Source: a virus. Taken from it: DNA of 50,870 nucleotides. The position numbers were made by a program, and so were the translations under genes. The stretch's first letter is position 1; every line of letters starts with the position of its first letter. This document shows positions 22,161-30,440 of this stretch, one piece after another. The stretch is from the IMG/VR virus record IMGVR_UViG_3300036860_000231, positions 1-50,870 of that record; one strand, given 5' to 3'. The notes under the pieces were generated by a model that ran no database searches, had not been told where the DNA came from, and saw nothing but the letters and a program-made list of their open reading frames with translations.

Positions 22161-23066
22161 CTACGCGAACACCCCACCACGGCGGGCGTTGTAGGCCGGG
22201 TCACTCAATGTTGCGTCAATTTTCGGTACGCCATAAAAGGATCTGCCACCCCCGGAGAGTGACCGTCCGGCCGGATCGAATGAGTAAGAGGTGCCGTCGG
22301 GCGTGATCCATGTCGATGCGGTGGAGGAGGCCTGCGCGGGGAGCAGCAGCATCGCGGCGCGGGCGAGCGCGACCTCGCTGATCTCCGCCGGCGGCCTTGC
22401 GAAGCCGTAGACATACTCGACCACGACGTTCTGTGGTGTGGTGGCGGGGAACGTCCCACCGGTCTTGCGTTGCAGCAGGCCAGTGTCTGCGAGGGTGTAG
22501 TCGGTGGCGGTCTGGGCGGCCCCGTCGATGGTCACGGATAGGAGCCGCTGACACCGGTACTTGGACAGGATCAGCGAGGTCTGCCCGTCCCCGTCGAAGG
22601 TTTCGCGGGCGAACCTTGGGATGAAGCTGTACCCGGTGCGGGCCTCGAAGTCGTCTGTTACCTCGACACGACGGTCCAGCAGGGTCTGGTTGGGGTAGTC
22701 GGTGGTGGACTGGAACGCGAGCTGGCCGGCGACCTTCACGGCGCGGAGCGCGGCCAGGGTGTACAGGAACGCGCCGACGACTTCGACATAGGTGGTAATG
22801 GTCTGCGGCTGGGTACCGATGTTCCCGGTCCACGTGATCGCGTAGAGGGTCAGCTCGGCGGTGGCGGTGGCAGCCAGGGTGAACGTGTATGTGCCGATCG
22901 ACACGCGGGTCACCGAGCCGGAGGCGGGCCCAGCGGTGCCGTCCGGCTTGGTGATGGTGACGGCTGGGACACCGGAAGCGTCGATGTCGATGAGGGCACC
23001 GTCGGAGTAGAACAGGCCGCGGGGCTGAACACTGGTGCCCTTGAGGACTTGCAGTGTCTCAGCCAC
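22161..23066 (-). CDS. Head-tail connector with N-terminal Ig-like domain
   Basis: 301 aa. Residues 1-95 are a beta-sandwich (GTSVQPRGLFYSDGALIDID, then VPAVTITKPDG) and residues 100-301 resemble gp6-type connectors: helical stretches, DDFEARTGYSFIPRFARETF and ALARAAMLLLPAQAS. ATG at 23066 lies next to the repeat-protein stop. Confidence 0.6.
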   Translation of the reverse strand: MAETLQVLKGTSVQPRGLFYSDGALIDIDASGVPAVTITKPDGTAGPASGSVTRVSIGTYTFTLAATATAELTLYAITWTGNIGTQPQTITTYVEVVGAFLYTLAALRAVKVAGQLAFQSTTDYPNQTLLDRRVEVTDDFEARTGYSFIPRFARETFDGDGQTSLILSKYRCQRLLSVTIDGAAQTATDYTLADTGLLQRKTGGTFPATTPQNVVVEYVYGFARPPAEISEVALARAAMLLLPAQASSTASTWITPDGTSYSFDPAGRSLSGGGRSFYGVPKIDATLSDPAYNARRGGVFA

Positions 23067-24077
23067 TCAGATTCCTCCCGCATCATCGATGATCCCGGTG
23101 CCTTGCCCAGCGTCGTCCAGCAATCCCGTCCCGCCAGTGCTGTCATCCAAGAGCGCGGTCCCGGCAGTGGCATCGTCAAGCAGCGCCACTCCGGTGCCCG
23201 CGTCGTCCAGGAGACCCGCCCCACCACCGCCCGACTCGACCCAGCGGGGCAGCGGGGTGGTAATCGTCGGCGGTGGCGCGTCCCACCGTTGCCCCGCAAC
23301 CCGTGGAACCAGCGGTGGGCGGCGGCGGGCAACGATCCAGCCCGGCCGCCAGATCCCCGGCGCGACCGGCCCGACGAACGGTGGCGGCGGGGTGATCCGC
23401 CCGCGGCGCGGCGTGACGGTCGGTGTGCGTCGCCGTGCGCAGACGAACCGTGGTGGCGGTCCCGACGGTGCCGGTGGGACCGGCAGGAACCGGCCAGCAC
23501 GGGGCCGTAGTGTCGGTGGTGGACGGTGAGCCTGGAGCAGCCGTGGGATGAACGCGGGTGGCGCTGCTGGGATGAATGGCCATGGCGGGTCGAACCGTGC
23601 CCCGCGTGGCGGGGGTGGGCTCCACCGTGCGTGGCGGCCGACGCTGGAGACGGTCCATGGACTCGGCGTCGGTGGCGGGACTGCCGGGGGGGCGTCCCAT
23701 CGGTGGCCGCGCCGTGGCAGTGCGTAACGGGGCCGCTGCCGGGCGCTCAGCCACGTCGGCACCCACGGAGGCGGGAGCGGCGCGACAAACGGCCACGGAG
23801 GGCTCCACGAGCCGCCACGGCGTATCGCTGGGGCCGGTTGTGGGCGGTTCGCCTGCCGTTGCCATCGTGCTGGGAGTGCTGGCGGTGGCAGGGCCACAAA
23901 CGGCCAGGGCGGATCCCAGCGCTGCCCACGGCGAACCGCCGCTGCTGGCTGCCGCAGTCCCGCCTGCCGCTGCCATTCTGGCGGCTGCGCGGGGGGGACG
24001 GGTGCGGCAGTTGGCCACGGTGGGTCCCAGCGCTGGCCCTGACGGTAGGTCGCGCCACGCCAGCGCCGATGTGCCAT
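23067..24077 (-). CDS. Pro/Arg/Trp-rich repeat protein with LLDD tail repeats
   Basis: 336 aa. Residues about 10-285 hold eight degenerate units of roughly 35-45 residues built around (R)RGxRWDPPWPF and a Pro-rich linker with a basic segment (for example RRGQRWDPPWPFVA, RRGGSWSPPWPFVA, PRGARFDPPWPF, AGQRWDAPP). The last 50 residues are five copies of a 9-10 residue unit GLLDDAGxGT. No globular domain is seen. Located with virion genes, so probably structural or surface-exposed. I do not recognise a named family. Confidence 0.65.
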   Translation of the reverse strand: MAHRRWRGATYRQGQRWDPPWPTAAPVPPAQPPEWQRQAGLRQPAAAVRRGQRWDPPWPFVALPPPALPARWQRQANRPQPAPAIRRGGSWSPPWPFVAPLPPPWVPTWLSARQRPRYALPRRGHRWDAPPAVPPPTPSPWTVSSVGRHARWSPPPPRGARFDPPWPFIPAAPPAFIPRLLQAHRPPPTLRPRAGRFLPVPPAPSGPPPRFVCARRRTPTVTPRRGRITPPPPFVGPVAPGIWRPGWIVARRRPPLVPRVAGQRWDAPPPTITTPLPRWVESGGGGAGLLDDAGTGVALLDDATAGTALLDDSTGGTGLLDDAGQGTGIIDDAGGI

Positions 24078-24088
24078 GAGCTACCCTG

Positions 24089-24559
24089 TCAGTTGGTGAC
24101 CGCGCAGGTCAGCCACCCTGTTGGCTCATAGTTCTGATTGGTCGTGTAGGCATAGCCGTTTGGTGCCTGACCAAGCGGAACCGGCTGATCATCCAAGTAC
24201 GGTCTCCAGTTGACCGCTATTGGGCCAGCCCCCGGGAACGTGAACGCAAGCGATAGGGCGGTCTCGCCCGCTGGGCAATGGATCTGGCCGGTGTAGTTCC
24301 CGTAAGGAACCTCAACAACGTGAACGCCCGCAAGCCCGGGCTCTCCCTGCGGGCCAGTCTGGTTCCAGTTCAGCGCCGTGTAACCGCTCGGGCATGACGC
24401 TGCGGAGTCGATGGCGATCAGGGCGCCCTGCGCAGGGTTCGAGGTTTTGTAACAGGCATGGATCATACCATCCGGGCCGGGGATCGTCGCGTAGGCGATG
24501 CCGGCGCCGATGCCGAGAATGAGCAAAGCCGCGACGATCGGTGCGATTCGCTTCCTCAA
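24089..24559 (-). CDS. Secreted protein with short collagen-like segment
   Basis: 156 aa. TTG start with GAGGAG eight bases upstream. Signal peptide RKRIAPIVAALLILGIGAGI..AYA, then TIPGPDGMIHACYKTSN, ALNWNQTGPQGEPGLAG, a pattern common in secreted proteins of Actinobacteria. The remaining beta-rich domain has paired Cys. An exported host-type protein inside a virion operon suggests transfer from a bacterium and a surface or virion role. Confidence 0.65.
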   Translation of the reverse strand: MRKRIAPIVAALLILGIGAGIAYATIPGPDGMIHACYKTSNPAQGALIAIDSAASCPSGYTALNWNQTGPQGEPGLAGVHVVEVPYGNYTGQIHCPAGETALSLAFTFPGAGPIAVNWRPYLDDQPVPLGQAPNGYAYTTNQNYEPTGWLTCAVTN

Positions 24560-24563
24560 GGGC

Positions 24564-25040
24564 TCACTCCTCGAATTCGATGAACAGTTCGAACACGTGG
24601 TTGGCGGCAAGCAGGCCGCTGCGGTTCACGAACGCGAATCCGTCAGTGGCCAGCTTGCTGATCTCGAATTCCTCTAGGAACTCTGCGGGGATGTCCACGC
24701 CGCTTTTGGCGTTGAACGGGATCGTGAAGATGTCGGTGGCTTCGGCACCCTGGGTCGGCACGCCAGTGAATGCCGTGTCGAATGCCATGCGGGCGGTGCC
24801 GTGCCGGGCGAGGTTGGCGTTGATTGTGCCAGCGACCGGGGTGGTGCCAGCGCTGGTGACGCGGTTGATGCCGACCTTGCACTGGAAGTCGTTGACTGCG
24901 GTGTTCGCGGTGGTGTTGCGGCAGCCGAGGATGACGCGCCGCAGCAGCCCGCCGCCGTTGGCGGTGCCCATCAGCCACGCGAACGCGGTGTCGTCGGCGA
25001 GCGCCGCCACGCTGGTGACCTGCGCTGTGTACCTTGCCAT
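24564..25040 (-). CDS. Virion structural protein (beta-rich)
   Basis: 158 aa: TAFAWLMGTANGGGLLRRVIL, then GTINANLARHGTARMAFDT. Beta-sandwich composition, no motif. Preceded by GAAAGGA. It lies among a set of beta-rich genes downstream of the capsid. Resembles the protein at 26077 in style (MARYTAQV / MARTAVAY). Confidence 0.6.
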   Translation of the reverse strand: MARYTAQVTSVAALADDTAFAWLMGTANGGGLLRRVILGCRNTTANTAVNDFQCKVGINRVTSAGTTPVAGTINANLARHGTARMAFDTAFTGVPTQGAEATDIFTIPFNAKSGVDIPAEFLEEFEISKLATDGFAFVNRSGLLAANHVFELFIEFEE

Positions 25041-25052
25041 GTAGGTTCCTTT

Positions 25053-25229
25053 CTACCAGCGTCCGCTGTACTGGCTGACGATCGGTGGTGGCGTCTGCCC
25101 GGCGCGGCGCCACAGCAGCAGGGTGAGCAGGTCGGCGAGGTCGCCGAGCCGCAGCCACGCCACGGCCGCCACAACGACAAGACCCTCGAGCAGCGTGGCG
25201 GCGAGCAGAATCATCCACATGGCTACCAC
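25053..25229 (-). CDS. Small membrane protein ending SQYSGRW
   Basis: 58 aa from GTG at 25229, which follows AAAGGA by six bases (a GTGA-overlap start at 25244 is possible). One hydrophobic span (MWMILLAATLLEGLVVVAAV). The last residues VSQYSGRW are identical to the end of the upstream gene, and the duplication includes stop and ribosome site. Confidence 0.6.
   Translation of the reverse strand: MVAMWMILLAATLLEGLVVVAAVAWLRLGDLADLLTLLLWRRAGQTPPPIVSQYSGRW
25055..25088 (-). repeat. Gene-end repeat (SQYSGRW module), copy A
   Basis: 34 bases, 31 identical or nearly so to 25243-25276 (2 internal mismatches), encoding the same C-terminal residues; the neighbouring AAAGGA is also shared. Confidence 0.85.
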
Positions 25230-25240
25230 GACGGGTCCTT

Positions 25241-26056
25241 TCACCAGCGGCCGCTGTACTGGCTGACGAACGGTGGGATCACCCCGGCCGCTGGGGCGGC
25301 CCCGGACGGGTTGAGCGCAAGGATCGTGCCCTGCCCGACCGCCGAGTCGGTGATCGTCACCACTTCGGAGGCCGCCGCAGCGGTGCCCTGCGGCAGGTAC
25401 TGAATGTCACCCCAGACGTTGGTGACCGCCGCGATCGAACACTGGTTGATCGCGCCAGTGTCGGTCCACCCGGACGCGACGCTGATCGTCTGGGTGACGC
25501 CGACGCCGACCTTCCCACCCCAGACCAGCACGAGCATCGCGAGGTTCTCGTCGGGGGTGAGCGTCCCCGACGTGTACGTCCCGGAAGATGCTTGGGCGGT
25601 CTGCTGGAAATCGTTGTCATTCGGGCCGAGCGGATGGGTGGTGTCGACCCCACGGAACGCGGCCGCATGGGTCGACCAGGACCGGGCGGTCGACAGGGTG
25701 AACCCTGGTGCGGTGTCCCCCGAGACGAAGAATCGGGTATAGGTCGCGGTCCGGATCGACGTGTCGCTCAGGTCCGAGATGAGCGTCATCGTCGCGCCGC
25801 TGGTCTGGCTGATCGTGGTCGGGGTGCCACCCGACCCGTAGGTCACCTCGAGGACGATCAGGTCCCCGTCGGTGAAGTCGCCGGTGGGCCATGCGGTCGT
25901 GACGGCGGTACCTTGTGCGGCCGCGGCGGTGGTCCCGTCGGTGCCGACCTTGGTGATCGGGGAGACCGCCCCGGCGGCAGACGCAGGCTTGATAATGCGG
26001 GTGCCGAGCCGCGCCCGGGGCAGCCTTGGTCGGCGGATCGGCCGGAGGACCGGCAT
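25241..26056 (-). CDS. Virion beta-sandwich protein ending SQYSGRW
   Basis: 271 aa. Basic N-terminal arm (PVLRPIRRPRLPRARLG), then a beta-sandwich of the type DGDLIVLEVTYGSGG...WSTHAAAFRGVD. The same fold pattern recurs at 26524, at the start of 27285 and at the end of 11283. Probably an exposed head or tail decoration. Its last residues PPFVSQYSGRW are copied in the next gene. Confidence 0.6.
   Translation of the reverse strand: MPVLRPIRRPRLPRARLGTRIIKPASAAGAVSPITKVGTDGTTAAAAQGTAVTTAWPTGDFTDGDLIVLEVTYGSGGTPTTISQTSGATMTLISDLSDTSIRTATYTRFFVSGDTAPGFTLSTARSWSTHAAAFRGVDTTHPLGPNDNDFQQTAQASSGTYTSGTLTPDENLAMLVLVWGGKVGVGVTQTISVASGWTDTGAINQCSIAAVTNVWGDIQYLPQGTAAAASEVVTITDSAVGQGTILALNPSGAAPAAGVIPPFVSQYSGRW
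25243..25276 (-). repeat. Gene-end repeat (SQYSGRW module), copy B
   Basis: Matches 25055-25088 with 2 mismatches, offset 188 bases. Confidence 0.85.
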
Positions 26057-26076
26057 CGCTCACCCCCGGCAGGCTG

Positions 26077-26520
26077 TCACTGGTCGACGCTCCAGTACAC
26101 GTCGGAGGCTTGGAAGGTCCCGTTGATGCTGATCAACCCGAGTCCGTTCGCCGTGCCGGACGGGACCAGCAGGCCACGGCCACCGAACGTCCAGATGATC
26201 CCCGACCCGATCGACGCGCCAATACTCACGCGGCGCACCTCGGCACCCAGCGGTGTACCCGCCGAGTGCGCTTGCACCGAAGCCCACTTGGCGGTCAGGT
26301 TCGTCGCGCCTTCCTCGTAGGTGATGGTGCCCGCCGCCGCGCCCTGGGTGCCGGCCGCGGTCAGCCGCGCGAGCGTCAACTCGAACGCGGTGGTCGTGGT
26401 GCTGGTGAGACCGACCTCGACAAGCCATATGTCGCCGGTGCCAAGCGAGTAGATCGATGTCGCGGGCAGCGTCGCCGACCCGGCGCCGGTGGTGCGGTAG
26501 GCCACTGCCGTACGCGCCAT
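26077..26520 (-). CDS. Virion structural protein (beta-rich)
   Basis: 147 aa, starting MARTAVAYRTTGAGSATLPA and with GDIWLVEVGLTSTTTTAFEL, GTPLGAEVRRVSIG, all beta. No signal or membrane span. Located between two beta-sandwich virion genes with tight spacing. Typical of phage surface proteins with low sequence complexity. Confidence 0.6.
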   Translation of the reverse strand: MARTAVAYRTTGAGSATLPATSIYSLGTGDIWLVEVGLTSTTTTAFELTLARLTAAGTQGAAAGTITYEEGATNLTAKWASVQAHSAGTPLGAEVRRVSIGASIGSGIIWTFGGRGLLVPSGTANGLGLISINGTFQASDVYWSVDQ

Positions 26521-26523
26521 TGT

Positions 26524-27285
26524 CTAGCCTCCGATGATCGTGGACGGGCTGGGTGGTGGCGCGGCCGGGCCGACCCACTGGGGTCGCTCGGATGGACGTG
26601 GGGAACGCATCAGGATCTGCGGTGCTCCGGCGGTGGCGAGCTTGAACGCCACCGTCATCAGCGCCTTACTCGACGCGTTGGTGAGCGTCGCGGTCGACTG
26701 GCCGGTCGCGCCGGCGGTCGCCTTCGTCGCCGACACCAGGCCAATCCCGCCACCGTTCCCGGTGAGGATCCAGTTGTCCATCTGCTCGACAATGGACATG
26801 TAGGTGACGTTGGTGAGCGCGCTAAGGTTGGCGGTCGAGGCCACATCCGTGCCGGTGGAGATGATCTCCAGGATCAGCGTGTCGTCCACGGTGGTGGTGA
26901 CACCCGGCCAGGTCGCCGAGGTGTCGCTGGTTGCTTCGACCGCTGAGGCGGCGATATCCCACGGGTTGCCGGTGGTGGGGCAGCCGCGGATGGCGATCAT
27001 CCGGCCGACATTGTGATCCCCGGAGTCCCCGAGGCTGGGGGCGGTGAACACGCCGTCGTAGCGGCGCCAGATCACCCACAGGCGCGTGTTGGTGCCCTCC
27101 TGCACCGGACTGCCGGTGATGTGCGCCCACCCGGACGGGAGGGTGTACGCGCCGGGGGCGGTGACTCCTTCGCATTCGGCGATGATGACCAGGATGTCGT
27201 CGGCGACGATCGAGGCGGGGAACGCCGGGGTGATCGCCGAGGCGCTGGAGGCGACCGCGCCGACCGCAACAACGGTGGGAGGCAT
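26524..27285 (-). CDS. Virion beta-sandwich protein
   Basis: 253 aa. ADDILVIIAECEGVTAPGAY, RLWVIWRRYDGVFT, DHNVGRMIAIRGC and TVDDTLILEIISTG follow the same strand order as the protein at 25241. The C-terminal 30 residues are Pro-rich. The ATG overlaps the stop of the previous gene (TGATG). Confidence 0.6.
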   Translation of the reverse strand: MPPTVVAVGAVASSASAITPAFPASIVADDILVIIAECEGVTAPGAYTLPSGWAHITGSPVQEGTNTRLWVIWRRYDGVFTAPSLGDSGDHNVGRMIAIRGCPTTGNPWDIAASAVEATSDTSATWPGVTTTVDDTLILEIISTGTDVASTANLSALTNVTYMSIVEQMDNWILTGNGGGIGLVSATKATAGATGQSTATLTNASSKALMTVAFKLATAGAPQILMRSPRPSERPQWVGPAAPPPSPSTIIGG

Positions 27286-29381
27286 CAGGTGGGCAAGACT
27301 GGTTCGGGGTCGGGGTACAAGGCCACGTACCCGGTGGTCGGCGCGTCGGGGGCGTCCACGATCACGATCTGCGTGGCGCCAGCGGCGACACCTGTGTCGG
27401 TCACGCTCGGGTATTCGGTGTGCAGCATCGAAGCCGCGTCGGGCGAGTTGGTGACCGTCACCGAGCGGGTCCCCAGCGTGTTGGGATTGGTCGCCACCGA
27501 TGCGAGGGCCCCGAACAGGGGTTGGGTGACGGCCTTGCGGACCGCGTATTCCAGGTACACCGCGTGGACACCCATGTCGGGGGCCGCGTCGGTGGAGAAC
27601 CCGACCCTGATCGTGGCGGCGTCCAGCTTGGCGACCGTCCACCCGTTGGTGGATGGCCAGGTCCCGCACTGCCAGCGCGGCTCGGTGGAGGACACCGCGG
27701 TTGGGCTGGCCGCATCGTAGGAGACGCCGGTGTCGACCAGGACCTGCTCGGTGGTCCCGTCAAAGCCGCGGATCCCCAGCGTGCCGGTACCCGCCCCGGT
27801 GCCACCCCAGGCGGGCGCCAACATCCGCACTCCGGTCACCACCTCGCCGGCGGCCACCGTCGGGGCGGCCATGGGGAACTCCATGTAGTCGCTTGCGGCG
27901 GTGGCGGTCTGGACCACCCCATCGGCGCTGGCGGAGATGGTCGGGGGGACCTCATCCAACGCGTTGCGCGCGTTGGTCGCATTCCATGCGGCCAGGGTGC
28001 CGTTGGCGGTGAACACGCTGAAGTTGGTGCTCGTGCCGGACACGGTGGGGGTGCCGGCGGGGTCGACGGTGAGCAGCCGGATCTCATGCGGGCCGAGCGG
28101 GTAGGCGGAGTAGTTTTGGGACAGGACCACGTCGTCATAATCGGCCGTCATCGTCTGCGACCCCGAGGCGCCAAGCTCCAGCATGACCATGGACGTCGCG
28201 GACTGCCCGCCAAGCTCCGCGGCGGTCTGATCGGTGTAGATGTCCGTGCCGGTTTCCAGCCGCCAGTCGGCATGCCACGTCGAGGTTGTCGTCTTGGCGC
28301 GCAGGTCAACCCACACCCACGTATTCGTGGCGGTGGTGCCCGACTGCCAGGAGACGGTGCCGGCGGTGCCGCAGCGGACCCCAAATTTGGCATTGGTCGC
28401 GTCATAGAGCAGCTCGGCGAGATGGGTGCCGGTGTTGGCGGTCAACGATGCGACCACGACCGTGCCGGTGGCGGAGACAACCCGGACGTTGAACCCGGCC
28501 GCTGCGGCCTTGGTGTTCATGTTCCCCGCCCGAACATACCCGGCGGCGGCGGACTGCACCACCCGCAGCCCATAGCCGGAAGTACGGGCAGAGCCAGCCT
28601 GGATGAGATAGCTGGTCCCCCAGGTGCCGCCAGTGGTGGCAAACGACGCGCCCAAAAGGCATGTGGAGCCGGTGTGCGAGTTGATACCGCCGTGGGTGCC
28701 CCACTCGAACCCGGCCAGCACGTGTAGCGGCGCGACAATGGCAGAGTCGGCAGCAGCGTAGGCGATCGTGATCGCATCAACGCTGGCCGGGCTACCAGAG
28801 GTGGTGAATACCGCCGTGGTGTTGAACTGGCCGGTCTGACCGGTGACGAACCGTCTGGCCACCGCGAGCGTCCTCGCCGTGTTCGGGTCGCTTATGTCGG
28901 CGACCTCGGCGAAGTTATCGGTCCAGTTGCTCCACGACTGCACATCGCCAGCTGTGACCGTCGCGCTGACCACGCCAAACACGACCGTATCCAGCGCAGC
29001 GGTCAGCGGGGTTGTCGGCAAGGTGGCCGTATTGCCGTTGGAGACCAAACCAGTGGAACCGGCCGAGGCGTCCACGGCGACGGCCGGTTCAATATTGGTC
29101 ATCTCGCAGGCATACCAGGAGAACAGCGTGCCGGTCGCAGTCGTGAACGTCCAAGACGACTCGCCGGCAGTGACCTCGGACTTGTGCGAGGCGATCACCG
29201 TGCCAACGGCGCGGTCGGTGACGAACCCGGCCGGGCCGACGGCCTCAAGCCCACCAGTGATGATGACCACCACGGTATTGCCGGCGGTCGTCCCTAACGG
29301 CAGGGTCACGTTGACGCTGGTGCTAGTCGTGGTCGTGAACCCGGTGTTCTCCTGGATCACGTTCGCGTCGCTCAGCGGCAT
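27285..29381 (-). CDS. Large virion protein: beta-sandwich plus LamG-like domain
   Basis: 698 aa. Residues 1-215 repeat the beta-sandwich pattern (AGNTVVVIITGGLE, TLFSWYACEMTNIEPAVAV). Residues about 220-435 look LamG/concanavalin-like (GYGLRVVQSAAAGYV, LAELLYDATNAKFGVRC, TWVWVDLRAKTTTSTW). The rest has two more beta domains (STEPRWQCGTW, DMGVHAVYLEYAV). Likely a carbohydrate-binding surface protein of the virion. Confidence 0.6.
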   Translation of the reverse strand: MPLSDANVIQENTGFTTTTSTSVNVTLPLGTTAGNTVVVIITGGLEAVGPAGFVTDRAVGTVIASHKSEVTAGESSWTFTTATGTLFSWYACEMTNIEPAVAVDASAGSTGLVSNGNTATLPTTPLTAALDTVVFGVVSATVTAGDVQSWSNWTDNFAEVADISDPNTARTLAVARRFVTGQTGQFNTTAVFTTSGSPASVDAITIAYAAADSAIVAPLHVLAGFEWGTHGGINSHTGSTCLLGASFATTGGTWGTSYLIQAGSARTSGYGLRVVQSAAAGYVRAGNMNTKAAAAGFNVRVVSATGTVVVASLTANTGTHLAELLYDATNAKFGVRCGTAGTVSWQSGTTATNTWVWVDLRAKTTTSTWHADWRLETGTDIYTDQTAAELGGQSATSMVMLELGASGSQTMTADYDDVVLSQNYSAYPLGPHEIRLLTVDPAGTPTVSGTSTNFSVFTANGTLAAWNATNARNALDEVPPTISASADGVVQTATAASDYMEFPMAAPTVAAGEVVTGVRMLAPAWGGTGAGTGTLGIRGFDGTTEQVLVDTGVSYDAASPTAVSSTEPRWQCGTWPSTNGWTVAKLDAATIRVGFSTDAAPDMGVHAVYLEYAVRKAVTQPLFGALASVATNPNTLGTRSVTVTNSPDAASMLHTEYPSVTDTGVAAGATQIVIVDAPDAPTTGYVALYPDPEPVLPT

Positions 29382-29428
29382 GCCTGCTCCTTCGGGTCCA
29401 GAATCAGACGATCATGGTCGTGCAGCCG

Positions 29429-29917
29429 CTAGTCGGCGATCCCGTTGGTGGCAGCGAATTCTCCCCATGCTGCCACGGCGGCAACGTCATAGGCGCGGGC
29501 GGCCTCGTCCTCAGCCAAGAAGTTGCCTAGGTGGCGCATGCGGCCATCAATGGAGATCTGCGCCTTCCACCTCTGGTTGGCGCGGTCCCAGTAGACGCCC
29601 TTGTAAGAGGAAGTTCCGCCTCTCCTCCGCTGGTTGGCGTTGTTCTGGGACTGCGTTGCAGGCCGCAGGTTGGCGCGCCGGTTATCCAGTCCGTCCCCAT
29701 TCTGGTGGTCGATGCTCAGGGTGCCCATGATGAGGTTGTGCATCCTGGTCGTGGTCCGGCACCCGTCAGGCCGCGTGATGGTGGCAGCGACGTACGGGCC
29801 GTGGCGTCCCTGTTCCCAGACATGCCAGCGATGCTGCATCACGAGGTCGTAGTCCTCATCATCGACGAGGGCGAAGCGGCCAGCGGCCTTCTTGCCGTTT
29901 AGCGGTACGGTCTTCAC
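29429..29917 (-). CDS. HNH homing-type endonuclease with AP2 domain
   Basis: 162 aa. N-terminal NUMOD-like part (DEDYDLVMQHRWHVWE), HNH core HNLIMGTLSIDHQNGDGLDN with NLRPAT, then an AP2-like domain (SSYKGVYWDRANQRWKAQI, RHLGNFLAEDEAARAYDVAA). All key His, Asp-His and Asn residues are present. GTG at 29917 follows GAGAGG by eight bases. A mobile endonuclease inserted between virion genes. Confidence 0.85.
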   Translation of the reverse strand: MKTVPLNGKKAAGRFALVDDEDYDLVMQHRWHVWEQGRHGPYVAATITRPDGCRTTTRMHNLIMGTLSIDHQNGDGLDNRRANLRPATQSQNNANQRRRGGTSSYKGVYWDRANQRWKAQISIDGRMRHLGNFLAEDEAARAYDVAAVAAWGEFAATNGIAD

Positions 29918-30011
29918 GTCTGGTCCTCTCGTCAGGATCAGGCCACGGCCCAGGGTGTTGACGCACCGCTGGGCCACTCTTGTCAGGAGCTATTTTAGCA
30001 GGTCAGAGCAC

Positions 30012-30425
30012 CTACAGGCTGACACTGATGCCGTTCGTCTCGTCCGTGACGACGATATCGCTGAAGGAAACCGTCATCGGAGGCGAGCAGGGCGGCTGGA
30101 ACGTGGCAGTCAAGCTCAGCTCGAAGATCGCAAAGCCTCGCTGGACAGGGAAGTCACCAGCCGCGTTCAGGCTCTCCTTGTTGGCGGCCTGCGGATGGTT
30201 GTCACCAGGGTTGATGCACGAGGCGGTCGCGCTCAGGACCACGTGGATCTGGGTCTCGTCGCCGAGGCCGGCTTCCTTCCCGCTGACGGTGAGGGTGTCG
30301 CCGGTGCGGGTGGCGGTGAGCTGGTCGTCGACGAAGTGGGGTGAGCCGGCCAGCGCGGTGCTGGCGACCCCGAGGGTGAGCGCGGCCGCAGCGGCCAGCG
30401 CGACGATGATATGTCGTGCCTTCAT
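30012..30425 (-). CDS. Secreted protein of an actinobacterial-type family
   Basis: 137 aa. Signal peptide KARHIIVALAAAAALTLGVA...ALA, then GSPHFVDDQLTATRTGDTL, VSGKEAGLGDETQIHVVL and CSPPMTVSFSDIVVTDETNG. I have seen this pattern as a chromosomal secreted protein family of Actinobacteria. Two Cys could form a disulfide. Its place next to the glycosyltransferase fusion and the capsid genes is unusual; possible host-derived cargo or a surface modifier. Confidence 0.6.
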   Translation of the reverse strand: MKARHIIVALAAAAALTLGVASTALAGSPHFVDDQLTATRTGDTLTVSGKEAGLGDETQIHVVLSATASCINPGDNHPQAANKESLNAAGDFPVQRGFAIFELSLTATFQPPCSPPMTVSFSDIVVTDETNGISVSL

Positions 30426-30440
30426 GGTGTCCTCCTTGGG

